Source of the DNA: Streptomyces cadmiisoli
GTDB lineage: Bacteria; Actinomycetota; Actinomycetes; Streptomycetales; Streptomycetaceae
Length of the DNA stretch: 64,000 nt
Assembly: GCF_003261055.1 (NCBI RefSeq)
Contig: NZ_CP030073.1
Coordinates: forward strand, 6,572,001 to 6,636,000
Reading direction: 5' to 3'
Shown: positions 20,954 to 30,699 of the stretch, one piece after another
Numbering within the stretch: the first letter of the stretch is position 1
Layout of the letters: each line of letters begins with the position of its first letter
The notes under the pieces: model-generated
The model's input: the letters and a program-made list of their open reading frames with translations, nothing else
Told to the model about the DNA's origin: nothing
Databases searched by the model: none
Translations under genes and position numbers: made by a program

Positions 20954-22072
20954 TCAGCCCTCCGAGGGGGCGAGACGCTTCAGCTCGGCCTCGGTCGAGG
21001 CGAGCAGGTCGTTCCAGGACGCCTCGAACTTCTCGACGCCCTCGTCCTCCAGCAGCTGGACGACGTCGTCGTACTTGATCCCGAGCTTCTCGACCGCGTC
21101 CAGGTCGGCACGGGCCTGCTCGTAGGTACCGGTGATGGTGTCGCCGGTGATCCGGCCGTGGTCCTCGGTCGCGACGAGGGTGGCCTCGGGCATGGTGTTC
21201 ACCGTGTTCGGCGCGACCAGGTCGTCGACGTACATGGTGTCCTTGTACGCCTTGTCCTTCACGCCGGTGGAGGCCCACAGCGCACGCTGCTTGTTGGCGC
21301 CCGCGTTCTCCAGCGCGCTCCACCGGTCCGAGGAGAAGACCTCCTCGTACGCCTGGTAGGCGAGCCGCGCGTTGGCGACCGCGGCCCGGCCGCGCGCGGC
21401 CTTGGCCTCGGGCGTGCCGAGCGCGTCGATCCGCTTGTCGATCTCGGTGTCCACACGGGACACGAAGAAGGACGCCACCGAGTGGATCAGGGAGACGTCG
21501 AGGCCCTTCTCGCGGGCCTTCTCCAGACCCGCCAGGTAGGCGTCCATGACCTCGCGGTAGCGCTCCAGCGAGAAGATCAGCGTGACGTTGACGCTGATGC
21601 CGTTGCCGATCACCTCGGTGATCGCCGGCAGGCCCGCCTTGGTCGCGGGGATCTTGATCAGGGTGTTCGGCCGGTCCACCAGCCACGCCAGCTGCTTGGC
21701 CTCGGCGACGGTCGCCCGGGTGTTGTGCGCCAGGCGCGGGTCGACCTCGATCGACACCCGCCCGTCCTGGCCGCCCGTGGCCTCGAAGACCGGGTGCAGG
21801 ATGTCGGCGGCGTCCCGGACGTCCGCCGTGGTGATCATGCGGACCGCCTCTTCGACGGTCACCTTGCGGGCGGCGAGGTCGGCGAGCTGCTGCTCGTAGC
21901 CGTCGCCGCTGCTGATCGCCTTCTGGAAGATCGTCGGGTTGGTGGTGACGCCCACGACGTGCTGCTGGTCGATCAGTTCGGCGAGGTTGCCGGACGTGAT
22001 CCGCTTGCGCGACAGGTCGTCCAGCCAGATCGCGACGCCTTCATCGGAGAGGCGCTTCAGTGCGTCTGTCAT
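20954..22072 (-). CDS. tal: Transaldolase
   Basis: Moves a three-carbon dihydroxyacetone unit between sedoheptulose 7-phosphate and glyceraldehyde 3-phosphate. The 372-residue length and the opening [19 protein letters not shown] identify the longer actinobacterial class. The Schiff-base Lys lies in [12 protein letters not shown] (about 139-150), and [13 protein letters not shown] (about 42-54) is the sugar-phosphate signature. The ATG at 22072 is preferred over an upstream extension without homology. It is followed by zwf after four bases. Confidence 0.95.
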   Translation of the reverse strand: MTDALKRLSDEGVAIWLDDLSRKRITSGNLAELIDQQHVVGVTTNPTIFQKAISSGDGYEQQLADLAARKVTVEEAVRMITTADVRDAADILHPVFEATGGQDGRVSIEVDPRLAHNTRATVAEAKQLAWLVDRPNTLIKIPATKAGLPAITEVIGNGISVNVTLIFSLERYREVMDAYLAGLEKAREKGLDVSLIHSVASFFVSRVDTEIDKRIDALGTPEAKAARGRAAVANARLAYQAYEEVFSSDRWSALENAGANKQRALWASTGVKDKAYKDTMYVDDLVAPNTVNTMPEATLVATEDHGRITGDTITGTYEQARADLDAVEKLGIKYDDVVQLLEDEGVEKFEASWNDLLASTEAELKRLAPSEG

Positions 22073-22106
22073 GGAAATTGCATCTCCTACGTGTCGTATA
22101 TCAGCG

Positions 22107-24209
22107 TCAGCGCCGGGCGGCGGCGATCGATTCCCTCGCCTGGTCGGCCACGTTCTCGGCAGTGAAGCCGAACTCGCGGAAGAGGACCTTGCCGTCGGCG
22201 GAAGCACCGAAGTGCTCCAGGGAAACGATGCGGCCGGCGTCCCCGACGTACTTGTGCCAGGTCAGACCGATACCGGCCTCCACCGCGACACGGGCCTTCA
22301 CGGACGGCGGCAGAACGCTGTCCCGGTACCCCTGGTCCTGCTCCTCGAACCACTCCACGGACGGCATGGACACCACCCGCGTGGGCACACCGTCGGCCTG
22401 GAGACGCTCGCGCGCCTCGACCGCCACGTGCACCTCGGAACCGGTCGCGATCAGCACGACCTCGGGCTCCGTGCTCCGCCCGGAGGACCCCTCCGCCTCG
22501 AACATCACGTAACCGCCGCGCGCGGCGTCCTCGTTGGGCTCGTAGGTCGGCACGCCCTGGCGGGTCAGCACGAGACCGTGCGGGGCGCCCTTGCCGAACA
22601 CCTTGGTGTAGCGATCGAGGATCTCGCGCCAGGCGATGGCGGTCTCGTTGGCGTCGGCCGGGCGCACCACGTTCAGGCCCGGGATGGCGCGCAGCGAGGC
22701 CAGGTGCTCGACCGGCTGGTGGGTCGGGCCGTCCTCGCCGAGGCCGATGGAGTCGTGCGTCCACACGTACGTCACCGGCAGGTGCATCAGTGCCGACAGC
22801 CGCACCGCGTTGCGCATGTAGTCGGAGAACACGAGGAACGTGCCGCCGTAGACGCGGGTGTTGCCGTGCAGGGTGACGCCGTTCATCTCCGCGGCCATGG
22901 AGTGCTCGCGGATCCCGAAGTGGACCGTACGGCCGTACGGGTCCGCCTCCGGCAGGGGGTTGTCCGCCGGGAGGAACGACGACGTCTTGTCGATCGTGGT
23001 GTTGTTCGAGCCGGCCAGGTCGGCGGAACCGCCCCACAGTTCGGGGATGACCGGGCCGAGCGCCTGGAGCACCTTGCCGGAGGCGGCGCGGGTGGCGACG
23101 CCCTTGCCGGGCTCGAAGACCGGGAGCTTCTCCTCCCAGCCGGTGGGCAGCTCGCCCTTGCTGATGCGGTCGAACTCGGCGGCACGCTCCGTGTTGTTGC
23201 CGCGCCACTCCTGGAACGACTTCTCCCACTCCGCCTTGGCCGCGCGGCCCCGGTCGAGGGCCTGCCGGGTGTGGCCGAGGACCTCGTCGGAGACCTCGAA
23301 GGACTGCTCCGGGTCGAAGCCGAGGACGCGCTTGGTGGCCGCGACCTCCTCGTCGCCGAGCGCCGAGCCGTGGGCGGCCTCGGTGTTCTGCGCGTTCGGG
23401 GCGGGCCAGGCGATGATCGAGCGCATCGCGATGAAGGAGGGCCGGTCCGTGACCTGCCGGGCCGCCTCGATCGCGTCGTAGAGCGCGTGCGGGTCCAGGT
23501 CGCCGTCCGGCTTGGGGGCCACGCGCTGGACGTGCCAGCCGTAGGCCTCGTACCGCTTGACCGTGTCCTCGGAGACGGCGGTCTCGGTGTCGCCCTCGAT
23601 CGAGATGTGGTTGTCGTCCCACAGCAGGATCAGATTGCCGAGCTTCTGGTGCCCGGCCAGGGAGGAGGCCTCCGCGGAGATGCCCTCCTGGAGGCAGCCG
23701 TCACCGGCGATGCAGTAGATGTAGTGGTCGAAGGGGGACTCGCCCTCGGGCGCGTCCGGGTCGAACAGACCGCGCTCGTAGCGGGACGCCATCGCCATGC
23801 CGACCGCGTTGGCGACACCCTGGCCGAGCGGGCCGGTGGTGGTCTCCACACCCTTGGTGTGCCCGTACTCCGGGTGGCCGGGGGTCTTCGAACCCCAGGT
23901 CCGGAACGCCTTCAGATCGTCCAGCTCCAGGCCGAAGCCGGCCAGGTACAGCTGGGTGTAGAGGGTCAGGGACGAGTGGCCCGCGGACAGGACGAAACGG
24001 TCGCGCGCGACCCACTCGGGGTCGGCGGGGTCGTGCCGCATCACCTTCTGGAAGAGGGTGTAGGCGGCGGGCGCCAGGCTCATCGCCGTACCCGGATGGC
24101 CGTTTCCGACCTTCTGTACGGCGTCGGCGGCCAGGACGCGGGCGGTGTCGACGGCCCGCTGGTCCAGTTCGGTCCACTCGAGGTCTGTGGTGGTCGGCTT
24201 GGTGCTCAC
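22107..24209 (-). CDS. tkt: Transketolase
   Basis: Thiamine diphosphate enzyme that transfers two-carbon ketol units in the non-oxidative pentose phosphate pathway. The 700 residues contain [15 protein letters not shown] near residue 32, the ThDP/Mg motif [13 protein letters not shown] followed by LWDDNHIS (about 166-200), and the pyrimidine-binding region [13 protein letters not shown] (about 428-440). A GTG at 24209 begins the protein. It is the first gene of the pentose phosphate operon, 34 bases ahead of tal, and its promoter must lie in the divergent interval with ctaB. Confidence 0.96.
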   Translation of the reverse strand: MSTKPTTTDLEWTELDQRAVDTARVLAADAVQKVGNGHPGTAMSLAPAAYTLFQKVMRHDPADPEWVARDRFVLSAGHSSLTLYTQLYLAGFGLELDDLKAFRTWGSKTPGHPEYGHTKGVETTTGPLGQGVANAVGMAMASRYERGLFDPDAPEGESPFDHYIYCIAGDGCLQEGISAEASSLAGHQKLGNLILLWDDNHISIEGDTETAVSEDTVKRYEAYGWHVQRVAPKPDGDLDPHALYDAIEAARQVTDRPSFIAMRSIIAWPAPNAQNTEAAHGSALGDEEVAATKRVLGFDPEQSFEVSDEVLGHTRQALDRGRAAKAEWEKSFQEWRGNNTERAAEFDRISKGELPTGWEEKLPVFEPGKGVATRAASGKVLQALGPVIPELWGGSADLAGSNNTTIDKTSSFLPADNPLPEADPYGRTVHFGIREHSMAAEMNGVTLHGNTRVYGGTFLVFSDYMRNAVRLSALMHLPVTYVWTHDSIGLGEDGPTHQPVEHLASLRAIPGLNVVRPADANETAIAWREILDRYTKVFGKGAPHGLVLTRQGVPTYEPNEDAARGGYVMFEAEGSSGRSTEPEVVLIATGSEVHVAVEARERLQADGVPTRVVSMPSVEWFEEQDQGYRDSVLPPSVKARVAVEAGIGLTWHKYVGDAGRIVSLEHFGASADGKVLFREFGFTAENVADQARESIAAARR

Positions 24210-24567
24210 CCTGGGTCAGGGCTCCTCTCCACATGTCGAAGGCCGGTGTCCTGGGCGTACACCGGCTGCCGGTGCACTTCGCGCCCACCGGCCGTTGTCG
24301 AGCCTACCCCCGTAGGAACACGCGTTTTTTCGAGTCATTCCAGACTGCCGGGAGTCGAGGCGATCCGCCTCCCGACCGGGCCGTTCCGTATTCGGCAAGT
24401 GAATACGGAACCGCTCATCCGACTGCTCAATCGACGCCCTGTCCGCACCTCGGAGCGCGCCGTCCAACACGACCCCACCCCCGCGAAGGTCGCGGTATGG
24501 GCAACGTCTACAGTGGCGTGGTACGCGCGAGCCTTTACCGGGACTTCACACGGGGAGGCTTGCTGGG
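24210..24567. other. Divergent promoter interval between tkt and ctaB
   Basis: 358 bases separate two divergent genes. A short inverted repeat (CCTAC CCC CGTAGG-like) lies at about 24303-24316, and a TACAGT -10-like element at 24509-24514 reads toward ctaB. No convincing -35 partner was found for either side, and no small gene is supported. Confidence 0.4.
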
Positions 24568-25536
24568 ATGTCTCTGTCAGGGGTGTGCGTGACGGCCGTT
24601 GAATCCCGTCCAGCGGGGGCGCTCGGGACGAACCGGCGCCAGAGCCACCGGCCGTTCGGGGCCCGTGTGATGGCGTTCGTGGCGCTGACCAAGCCGCGAA
24701 TCATCGAGCTGCTGCTGATCACCACCGTTCCGGTGATGTTCCTCGCCCAGCAGGGCGTACCGGACCTCGGGCTGGTGCTCATCACCTGCCTGGCCGGTTA
24801 CCTGTCGGCGGGCGGCGCCAACGCGCTGAACATGTACATCGACCGCGACATCGACGCGCTCATGGACCGCACCGCGCAGCGTCCGCTGGTCACCGGCATG
24901 GTCAGCCCGCGGGAGTGCCTGGCCTTCGGCATCGCGCTCGCGATCGCCTCGACCCTGTTGTTCGGCCTCGCCGTCAACTGGCTGTCGGCCTGGCTCGCCC
25001 TCGGCGCGCTCCTTTTCTACGTCGTCGTCTACACGATGATCCTCAAGCGCCGTACCGCGCAGAACATCGTGTGGGGCGGTATCGCGGGTTGCATGCCCGT
25101 GCTCATCGGCTGGTCGGCCGTGACGAACTCCGTGTCGTGGGCCTCGGTCATCCTCTTCCTGGTCATCTTCTTCTGGACGCCGCCGCACTACTGGCCGCTG
25201 TCCATGAAGGTGAAGGAGGACTACGCGCGCGTCGGCGTGCCGATGCTCCCGGTCATCGCCTCGAACAAGGTCGTCGCCCGGCAGATCGTGCTCTACAGCT
25301 GGGTGATGGTCGCGGTCTCGCTGCTGCTGACCCCGCTCGGCTACACCGGCTGGTTCTACACGGTGGTGGCGCTGGCGACCGGCGGCTGGTGGCTGTGGGA
25401 GGCGCACGCCCTCCAGAGCCGGGCCAAGGCCCAGGTGACGGGCGCGAAGCTCAAGGAGATGCGCCTGTTCCACTGGTCCATCACCTATGTGTCGCTGCTG
25501 TTCGTGGCCGTCGCGGTGGACCCCTTCGTGCGGTAG
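24568..25536 (+). CDS. ctaB: Protoheme IX farnesyltransferase (heme O synthase)
   Basis: UbiA-family membrane enzyme that adds farnesyl to heme B to form heme O, needed for aa3 oxidase. Nine hydrophobic helices are visible, with the Mg-prenyl motifs [15 protein letters not shown] (about 90-104) and [13 protein letters not shown] (about 214-226). The sequence [16 protein letters not shown] opens helix 1. The ATG at 24568 follows GGGGAGG by about 10 bases and gives 322 residues; GTG codons at 24583 and 24589 are alternatives with a nearer AGGGG. It lies in the usual place opposite tkt, with ctaA 2.4 kb downstream on the other strand. Confidence 0.94.
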   Translation: MSLSGVCVTAVESRPAGALGTNRRQSHRPFGARVMAFVALTKPRIIELLLITTVPVMFLAQQGVPDLGLVLITCLAGYLSAGGANALNMYIDRDIDALMDRTAQRPLVTGMVSPRECLAFGIALAIASTLLFGLAVNWLSAWLALGALLFYVVVYTMILKRRTAQNIVWGGIAGCMPVLIGWSAVTNSVSWASVILFLVIFFWTPPHYWPLSMKVKEDYARVGVPMLPVIASNKVVARQIVLYSWVMVAVSLLLTPLGYTGWFYTVVALATGGWWLWEAHALQSRAKAQVTGAKLKEMRLFHWSITYVSLLFVAVAVDPFVR

Positions 25537-25556
25537 CCGGGCCCTTCCGGCGGCAG

Positions 25557-25598
25557 GACGGGCGGGGTGCGTGGGCGAGACCACGCACCCCGCCCGTC
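25557..25598 (+). terminator. Terminator after ctaB
   Basis: Perfect 18-bp arms (25557-25574 and 25581-25598) around a 6-base loop lie 20 bases after the ctaB stop. The next gene starts 35 bases later and needs its own promoter in this short space. Confidence 0.8.
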
Positions 25599-25632
25599 GC
25601 CGTTGGATCTACCCGTCGGTAGCATTCTGGCC

Positions 25633-25953
25633 ATGGCAGACACGCAGCAGGTTGACGCGAAGGCCGAGCGCAAGGCGGCCCGGCTCGCCAAGCAGATCGG
25701 CTCCTTCGCCCGCGCCCACGGCGGCGCCGAGGGGAACATCGCTCACCTCGGGCAGCGGGGCGCCCGTATCGTCCTGGTCGGCGAGGACGGCGCCTGGGGC
25801 GACCTGGTCGCCCCCACCTGCGCCATCGCCGAGCAGGCGGTGCGGAAGGCCGGCATCACCACCCACGAGTCCTTCGACGGCGAGTTCGCGGCCAAGGTGC
25901 GGACGGGCCCCTACGAGTGGAAGCGCATGGCCGGCATCCAGCTCGGCGGCTGA
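25633..25953 (+). CDS. Conserved actinobacterial protein of unknown function, 106 residues
   Basis: I do not recognise a characterised family. The ATG at 25633 opens a soluble 106-residue protein with no signal or membrane segment. It begins with a charged helix (VDAKAERKAARLAKQIGSF), followed by an alternating beta-type core (ARIVLVGEDGAWGDLVAPT) and a C-terminal YEWKRMAGIQLGG. The sequence is well formed with normal codon bias. It stands between the ctaB terminator and an amidohydrolase gene 78 bases downstream. The frame is open upstream, but that part reads through the terminator and is not credible. Confidence 0.7.
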   Translation: MADTQQVDAKAERKAARLAKQIGSFARAHGGAEGNIAHLGQRGARIVLVGEDGAWGDLVAPTCAIAEQAVRKAGITTHESFDGEFAAKVRTGPYEWKRMAGIQLGG

Positions 25954-26031
25954 GCAAGGCCGCCCGGACGCAACACCTCATCCCCGGTTCACCCGTTAGG
26001 CCCGTAAACGCACGAGCCACGGGAAGCCCGG

Positions 26032-27138
26032 ATGATCGAAACGCCGTCCCTGGTGGACCAGTACTGCCACGGCGTCCTGAGAACAGAGCTGGGCCTCGGC
26101 ACCTTCGAGGCCCAGCTGTCGCGCACCGAGGGCCCGCCGGCCCCCGGCACCACCCTTTTCGACACGCAGACCGGCTTCGCCGTGCGCAGATGGTGCCCGC
26201 CGCTGCTCGGCCTGGAGCCGCACTGCGCGCCCGCCCGCTACCTCGCCCGGCGCCGCGAACTCGGCGTACTGGAGGCGGACCGGCGGCTGCTGCGCGGCAG
26301 CGGCATCACCACCTACCTGGTCGACACCGGACTGCCCGGCGACCTCACCGGCCCCGCCGAGATGGCGAGCGCGTCGACCGCCGAGGCACGGGAGATCGTC
26401 CGGCTGGAGCTGCTGGCCGAGCAGGTCGCCGACACCTCCGGCACCGTCGAGTCGTTCCTCGCCAACCTCGCCGAGTCGGTGCACGGAGCCGCGGCCGGCG
26501 CCGTGGCCTTCACCTCCGTGGCGGGCGTACGGCACGGGCTCGCGCTCGCGCCCGAACCGCCGGGGCCGGGCGAGGTCCGGGGCGCGGCGGGCCGCTGGCT
26601 GGCCGGACGCCGGGTGGGCGGGGAACTGAGCGACCCGGTGCTGCTGCGCCATCTGCTGTGGATCGCGGTCGCCTCCGGCCTGCCCCTCCAGCTCCACGCC
26701 GGACTCGGGCAACCGGGGCTGCGCATCGACCGGACGGACCCGGTGCTGCTCACCGACTTCGTGCGGGCGACCGCCGGGATGGGCACCGACCTCGTCCTGC
26801 TGCACGGCTACCCCTACCACCGCCACGCCGCCCACCTCGCCGGGGTCTTCCCGCACGTCTACGCCGACTCCGGCGCCGCGCTGGTCCGCACGGGAGCGCG
26901 GGCCGCCACCGTGCTCGCCGAGATCCTGGAGCTCGCCCCCTTCGGCAAGATCCTCTTCTCCAGCGGCGCCCAGGGGCTGCCCGAACTGCACGTCGTCGGG
27001 GCACATCTGTTCCGGGAGGCACTCGGACGGGTGCTCGGCACCTGGGTCTCGGAGGGCGCGTGGTCGCTGGCCGACGCGGAGCGGGTCGCCGGTCTGATCG
27101 CGGCGGGGAACGCGCAGCGGGTGTACGGGCTGGAATGA
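26032..27138 (+). CDS. Amidohydrolase-family (FluG-like) metal-dependent hydrolase
   Basis: TIM-barrel hydrolase of the amidohydrolase-2 type related to the N-terminal domain of FluG. The 368 residues open with LVDQYCHGVL (first metal-binding stretch, normally HxH, here only one His), then LPLQLHAGLGQPG (about 221-233), LLHGYPYHRHAAHLAG (about 259-274) and YADSG (about 282-286), where barrel-end ligands are expected. The C-terminal GKILFSSGAQGLPELHVVG resembles the FGxDG region of FluG-type proteins, but the Asp is replaced by Gln. Metal dependence is therefore uncertain. A nucleotidyltransferase gene follows after 44 bases. Confidence 0.75.
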   Translation: MIETPSLVDQYCHGVLRTELGLGTFEAQLSRTEGPPAPGTTLFDTQTGFAVRRWCPPLLGLEPHCAPARYLARRRELGVLEADRRLLRGSGITTYLVDTGLPGDLTGPAEMASASTAEAREIVRLELLAEQVADTSGTVESFLANLAESVHGAAAGAVAFTSVAGVRHGLALAPEPPGPGEVRGAAGRWLAGRRVGGELSDPVLLRHLLWIAVASGLPLQLHAGLGQPGLRIDRTDPVLLTDFVRATAGMGTDLVLLHGYPYHRHAAHLAGVFPHVYADSGAALVRTGARAATVLAEILELAPFGKILFSSGAQGLPELHVVGAHLFREALGRVLGTWVSEGAWSLADAERVAGLIAAGNAQRVYGLE

Positions 27139-27182
27139 CACACGGGGTTCACGGGCCGCGACCGGACGGACAGACTGGGCGG

Positions 27183-27920
27183 ATGCCGACCGACGCCCTG
27201 CTCGAACGGTTCCTCACGGAACTGAAGGTGCTCGCCCCCCGTGCCGTGTGGGCACACGGATCGCTGGCCGGCGGTGACTACCAGGAGGGCCGCAGCGACC
27301 TCGATCTGATCGCGGTGCTCCCCGGCCCCGTGACGCCCGGCGTGCTCTGGCGGGTGGCGGTGCTGCACAACCGGCTGCGCGCCCAGCCGCTCGCCGGGGG
27401 ACTGCACTGCTCGTACCTCGCCCCCGCGGCCCTGGACGACCCCCGGCGAGCGCATCCGACATGGGCCCACCGGTGTCTGATGCGCCGGCCGGTCACCCCT
27501 GTCACCCGCCGTGAACTGCACACCTTCGGCCGGGTCCTGCACGGGGCACCGCCGGTGGGACTGCTCCCACCGGTGTCCGACCGCGAACTCGGCGACTTCG
27601 TCGTGCGCGACCAGCTGGAGTTCTGGCGGCCGGCGGTGCGCAAGGCGCGGCTGTGGACGCAGGACGCCTGGGTCGACGTGGGCCTGACGACCTTCGCCCG
27701 CGCCACCGTCACCGTGCGGGAGGGCCGGCTCATCGGCAAGCGGGAGGCACTGGACGTGCTGCCCGGCCTCGGGGCACCGGCCGAGGTGGTCGACGACATC
27801 CGGCGCCGGCGGTACGGGGATCCGGCGCCGCCCGCCGAGGAGTGGACCCTGCGGCGCGGCGAGCTGACCCGGGACTACCTGGGGTCGGCCATCGACGCGC
27901 TGGTCGCGGCGTACTCCTGA
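27183..27920 (+). CDS. Nucleotidyltransferase-domain protein (AadA-like fold)
   Basis: The 245-residue protein carries the polymerase-beta type motif AHGSLAGGDYQEGRSDLDLI (about 24-43), which is the GS...SDxDL metal- and nucleotide-binding signature of aminoglycoside nucleotidyltransferases and related enzymes. The C-terminal half is helical, as in AadA-type proteins, with GRLIGKREALD at about 181-191. The substrate is unknown and resistance is not implied. The ATG at 27183 is chosen because homology starts there; the long upstream extension is noise. Its last 46 bases overlap the 3' end of the convergent ctaA. Confidence 0.72.
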   Translation: MPTDALLERFLTELKVLAPRAVWAHGSLAGGDYQEGRSDLDLIAVLPGPVTPGVLWRVAVLHNRLRAQPLAGGLHCSYLAPAALDDPRRAHPTWAHRCLMRRPVTPVTRRELHTFGRVLHGAPPVGLLPPVSDRELGDFVVRDQLEFWRPAVRKARLWTQDAWVDVGLTTFARATVTVREGRLIGKREALDVLPGLGAPAEVVDDIRRRRYGDPAPPAEEWTLRRGELTRDYLGSAIDALVAAYS

Positions 27921-28927
27921 GCCGCCGGGGCCGGCACGTCGGCCGACTCGAGCTCCGGGCGTTCGCGCAGCGACAGCAGCACCCGCAGCACCCCGATCCA
28001 CACCAGGCACGAGCCGAACATGTGCAGGCCGACCAGTACCTCGGGCAGGTCCGTGAAGTACTGGACGTAGCCGATGACGCCCTGGGCGAGCAGGATCAGG
28101 AACAGGTCGCGGGTGCGGTCGAGCGGGGCCTTCGGAGCGGCGACCGCCTTGAGGACGAACCACAGGGCGAAGGTGAGCGTCACCACGATCCACGCCAGCA
28201 CGGCGTGCAGCTTGCTGACGGTCTCCCAGTCCACCGGCATGCGCGGCACATCGCTGGAGTCGCCCGCGTGCGGGCCCGCGCCGGTGACCACCGTGCCCAC
28301 CACGATCAGCAGCGCCGTCACCGCGACCATGCACCACACCAGCTGCCGCACGGCCGTTCCGACCAGCTGCCGCGGCGGCGCGTCACCCTCCCTGGAGCGC
28401 TGCCACATGACCGCGGCGACCGTGATGAGCGCGGTCGTGGCCATGAAGTGGGCCGCCACCGTGTACGGGTTCAGACCGACGAGCACCACGATGCCGCCGA
28501 GCACCGCGTTGCTCATCACGACCCAGAACTGCGCCCAGCCCAGCCGGGTCAGTCCGCGCCGGTAGGGCTTGCGGGAACGCGCGGCGATGATCGCCCAGCC
28601 GACGGCCGCGCACAGCACGTACGTCAGCAGGCGGTTGCCGAACTCGATGGCGCCGTGCAGGCCCATCTCCCGGGTCGCGGTGAGCGAGTCGGAGGTGCAC
28701 TTGGGCCAGGTCGGGCAGCCGAGGCCGGAGCCGGTCAGCCGTACCGCGCCGCCGGTGACCACGATCAGCACCGACATGACGAGCGCGGCGAGGGCCGCCC
28801 GCTGAACCGTCCGGGGTGCGGGGGTCCAGCGCGCGGCGATGAAGGCGAGGGGGTTGCGTACGGCGGCTGCCGCTCGGGCGCGGGTCACGTTTGGCACGCC
28901 GACCATCGTAGGCGGGTGTTTGTGCAC
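27875..28927 (-). CDS. ctaA: Heme A synthase
   Basis: COX15/CtaA membrane enzyme that oxidises the methyl group of heme O to a formyl group for cytochrome aa3. Eight helices are predicted by eye. The heme-binding histidines lie in LHGAIEFGNRLLTY (about 89-102), AAHFMATTAL (about 159-168), VSKLHAVLAW (about 237-246) and VGLHMFGSCLVW (about 300-311), and the extracytoplasmic cysteine pair is GLGCPTWPKC (about 68-77). The GTG at 28927 gives 350 residues, but an ATG at 28906 is equally possible; neither has a strong ribosome site. The 3' end runs 46 bases into the opposite nucleotidyltransferase gene. Confidence 0.92.
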   Translation of the reverse strand: MHKHPPTMVGVPNVTRARAAAAVRNPLAFIAARWTPAPRTVQRAALAALVMSVLIVVTGGAVRLTGSGLGCPTWPKCTSDSLTATREMGLHGAIEFGNRLLTYVLCAAVGWAIIAARSRKPYRRGLTRLGWAQFWVVMSNAVLGGIVVLVGLNPYTVAAHFMATTALITVAAVMWQRSREGDAPPRQLVGTAVRQLVWCMVAVTALLIVVGTVVTGAGPHAGDSSDVPRMPVDWETVSKLHAVLAWIVVTLTFALWFVLKAVAAPKAPLDRTRDLFLILLAQGVIGYVQYFTDLPEVLVGLHMFGSCLVWIGVLRVLLSLRERPELESADVPAPAAQEYAATSASMADPR

Positions 28928-28963
28928 GCTTTCACGAGGGGTCCCGGGCGGGGCCCGTCCGGC

Positions 28964-29734
28964 TCACTCCCAGCGGAAGAAGCGCCCCGCCGCGGCGAGG
29001 CCCGCGACACCCCAGCCGGCCAGCACGGCGACATCGCCCCAGGGCATCCCGGCGCCGTGCTGGAGCACGTCGCGCAGGCCGTCGGAGAGCGCCGTGATCG
29101 GCAGCAGCCCCAGCACGCCCTGCGCGGCGTCCGGGAACCTGTCCAGCGGGACGATCACACCGCCGCCGACCAGCAGCAGCAGGAAGACCAGGTTCGCGGC
29201 GGCCAGCGTGGCCTCCGCCTTCAGGGTGCCGGCCATCAGCAGACCGAGCCCCGAGAAGGCGGCCGTGCCCACCACCAGCAGCACGAGCACCGCGAGGGGG
29301 CTGCCCTGCGGCGACCAGCCGAGCGCGAAGGCGATCACCGTCACCAGGAGCACCTGGAGCACCTCGGTGACCAGCACCGACACCGTCTTCGCGGTCATCA
29401 GGCCCCAGCGCGGCAGCGGCGAGGAGGCGAGCCGCTTGAGCACTCCGTAGCGGCGTTCGAAGCCGGTCGCGATGGCCTGGCCGGTGAACGCCGTCGACAT
29501 CACCGCGAGCGCCAGGATGCCCGGGGCGATGAAGTCGACGGCCTCGTCGGCGCCGGTGTCCACGACGTCGACCGCGCTGAACAGGACCAGCAGCAGCGTC
29601 GGGATGATCACCGTCAGCAGCAGCTGCTCGCCGTTGCGCAGCAGCATCCGGGTCTCCAGCGCCGCCTGCGCCGCGATCATGCGGGAGAGCGGGGCGGCGC
29701 CCGGCTTCGGCGTGTACGTACCCACGGTGGTCAC
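28964..29734 (-). CDS. ABC-2 type transporter permease
   Basis: Six-helix membrane subunit of an exporter (256 residues). The body shows LLTVIIPTLLLVLFSAV (about 30-46), FIAPGILALAVMSTAF, YGVLKRLASSPLPRWGLM and GLLPITALSDGLRDVLQ, all typical of ABC-2 permeases of the DrrB/Nod type. The GTG at 29734 overlaps the stop of the ATPase gene (GTGA), making a two-gene exporter operon. It stands between ctaA and the suf region as often seen in Streptomyces, but no role in heme or Fe-S handling can be read from sequence. Confidence 0.9.
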   Translation of the reverse strand: MTTVGTYTPKPGAAPLSRMIAAQAALETRMLLRNGEQLLLTVIIPTLLLVLFSAVDVVDTGADEAVDFIAPGILALAVMSTAFTGQAIATGFERRYGVLKRLASSPLPRWGLMTAKTVSVLVTEVLQVLLVTVIAFALGWSPQGSPLAVLVLLVVGTAAFSGLGLLMAGTLKAEATLAAANLVFLLLLVGGGVIVPLDRFPDAAQGVLGLLPITALSDGLRDVLQHGAGMPWGDVAVLAGWGVAGLAAAGRFFRWE

Positions 29735-30654
29735 GAGCGCAGCTCCTTGCCGGTCAGCTCCAGGAAGACGTCCTCCAGGGTGTGCCGCTCCACCGAGATC
29801 CGGTCCGGCATCACCCCGTGCTGCGCGCACCACGAGGTCACCGTCGCCAGCAGCTGCGGGTCGACCTTGCCCGCCACCCGGTAGCTGCCCGGCAGCAGCT
29901 CGGCGGCCGCGCAGTCCGCCGGGAGGGCCTTGAGCAGCGAGGCGACGTCGAGTCCGGGGCGGCCGGTGAAGCGCAGCGTGTTCTCGGCGCCGCCGCGGCA
30001 CAGCTCCTCGGGGGAGCCCTGGGCGATGACCTTGCCGTCGTCGATGATCGCGACATCGTCGGCGAGCTGCTCGGCCTCGTCCATGTGGTGGGTGGTGAGG
30101 ATCACCGAGACGCCGTCCCCGCGCAGGTCCCGCACGAGGTCCCAGGTGGCGCGGCGGGCCTGCGGGTCGAGGCCGGCCGTCGGCTCGTCCAGGAACACCA
30201 GTTCCGGGCGTCCGACCACGGCCATCGCCAGCGCGAGCCGCTGCTGCTGGCCGCCGGAGAGCCGGCGGTAGGCGGTCCGGCCGCAGCTGCCGAGACCGAG
30301 GCGTTCGATCAGTGCGTCCACGTCCAGCGGATGGGCGTGCAGGCCCGCCACGTGGCGCAGCATCTCCTCCGCGCGGGCACCGGAGTAGACCCCGCCGGAC
30401 TGGAGCATCACACCGACGCGGGGGCGCAGCTCGCGGGACTGCCGCACCGGGTCGAGTCCCAGCACGCGCACGCTGCCGGAGTCCGGCCTGCGGTACCCCT
30501 CGCAGGTCTCGACGGTGGTGGTCTTGCCGGCGCCGTTGGGACCGAGTACGGCGGTGACGCCCGCCCCGGCCACCAGGTCGAGGCCGTTGACCGCGGTCTT
30601 GTCGCCGTAGCGCTTCACCAAGGCCTGGACCTGGAGGACGGGCTCACTTCGCAT
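29731..30654 (-). CDS. ABC transporter ATP-binding protein (DrrA-like)
   Basis: ATPase for the ABC-2 permease. Walker A GPNGAGKTTT (about 38-47), signature RLSGGQQQR (about 140-148), Walker B LVFLDEPTAGLDP and switch LTTHHMDEAEQLADD are intact within 307 residues. The C-terminal 90 residues form the extra domain seen in DrrA-type subunits. It starts with ATG at 30654. The upstream gene on the same strand ends 45 bases earlier, so readthrough is possible. Confidence 0.92.
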   Translation of the reverse strand: MRSEPVLQVQALVKRYGDKTAVNGLDLVAGAGVTAVLGPNGAGKTTTVETCEGYRRPDSGSVRVLGLDPVRQSRELRPRVGVMLQSGGVYSGARAEEMLRHVAGLHAHPLDVDALIERLGLGSCGRTAYRRLSGGQQQRLALAMAVVGRPELVFLDEPTAGLDPQARRATWDLVRDLRGDGVSVILTTHHMDEAEQLADDVAIIDDGKVIAQGSPEELCRGGAENTLRFTGRPGLDVASLLKALPADCAAAELLPGSYRVAGKVDPQLLATVTSWCAQHGVMPDRISVERHTLEDVFLELTGKELRS

Positions 30655-30699
30655 GGGTCCAGAGTCTAGGTAGGCGCCCTGTCCCTCGGACGGCCGGGT

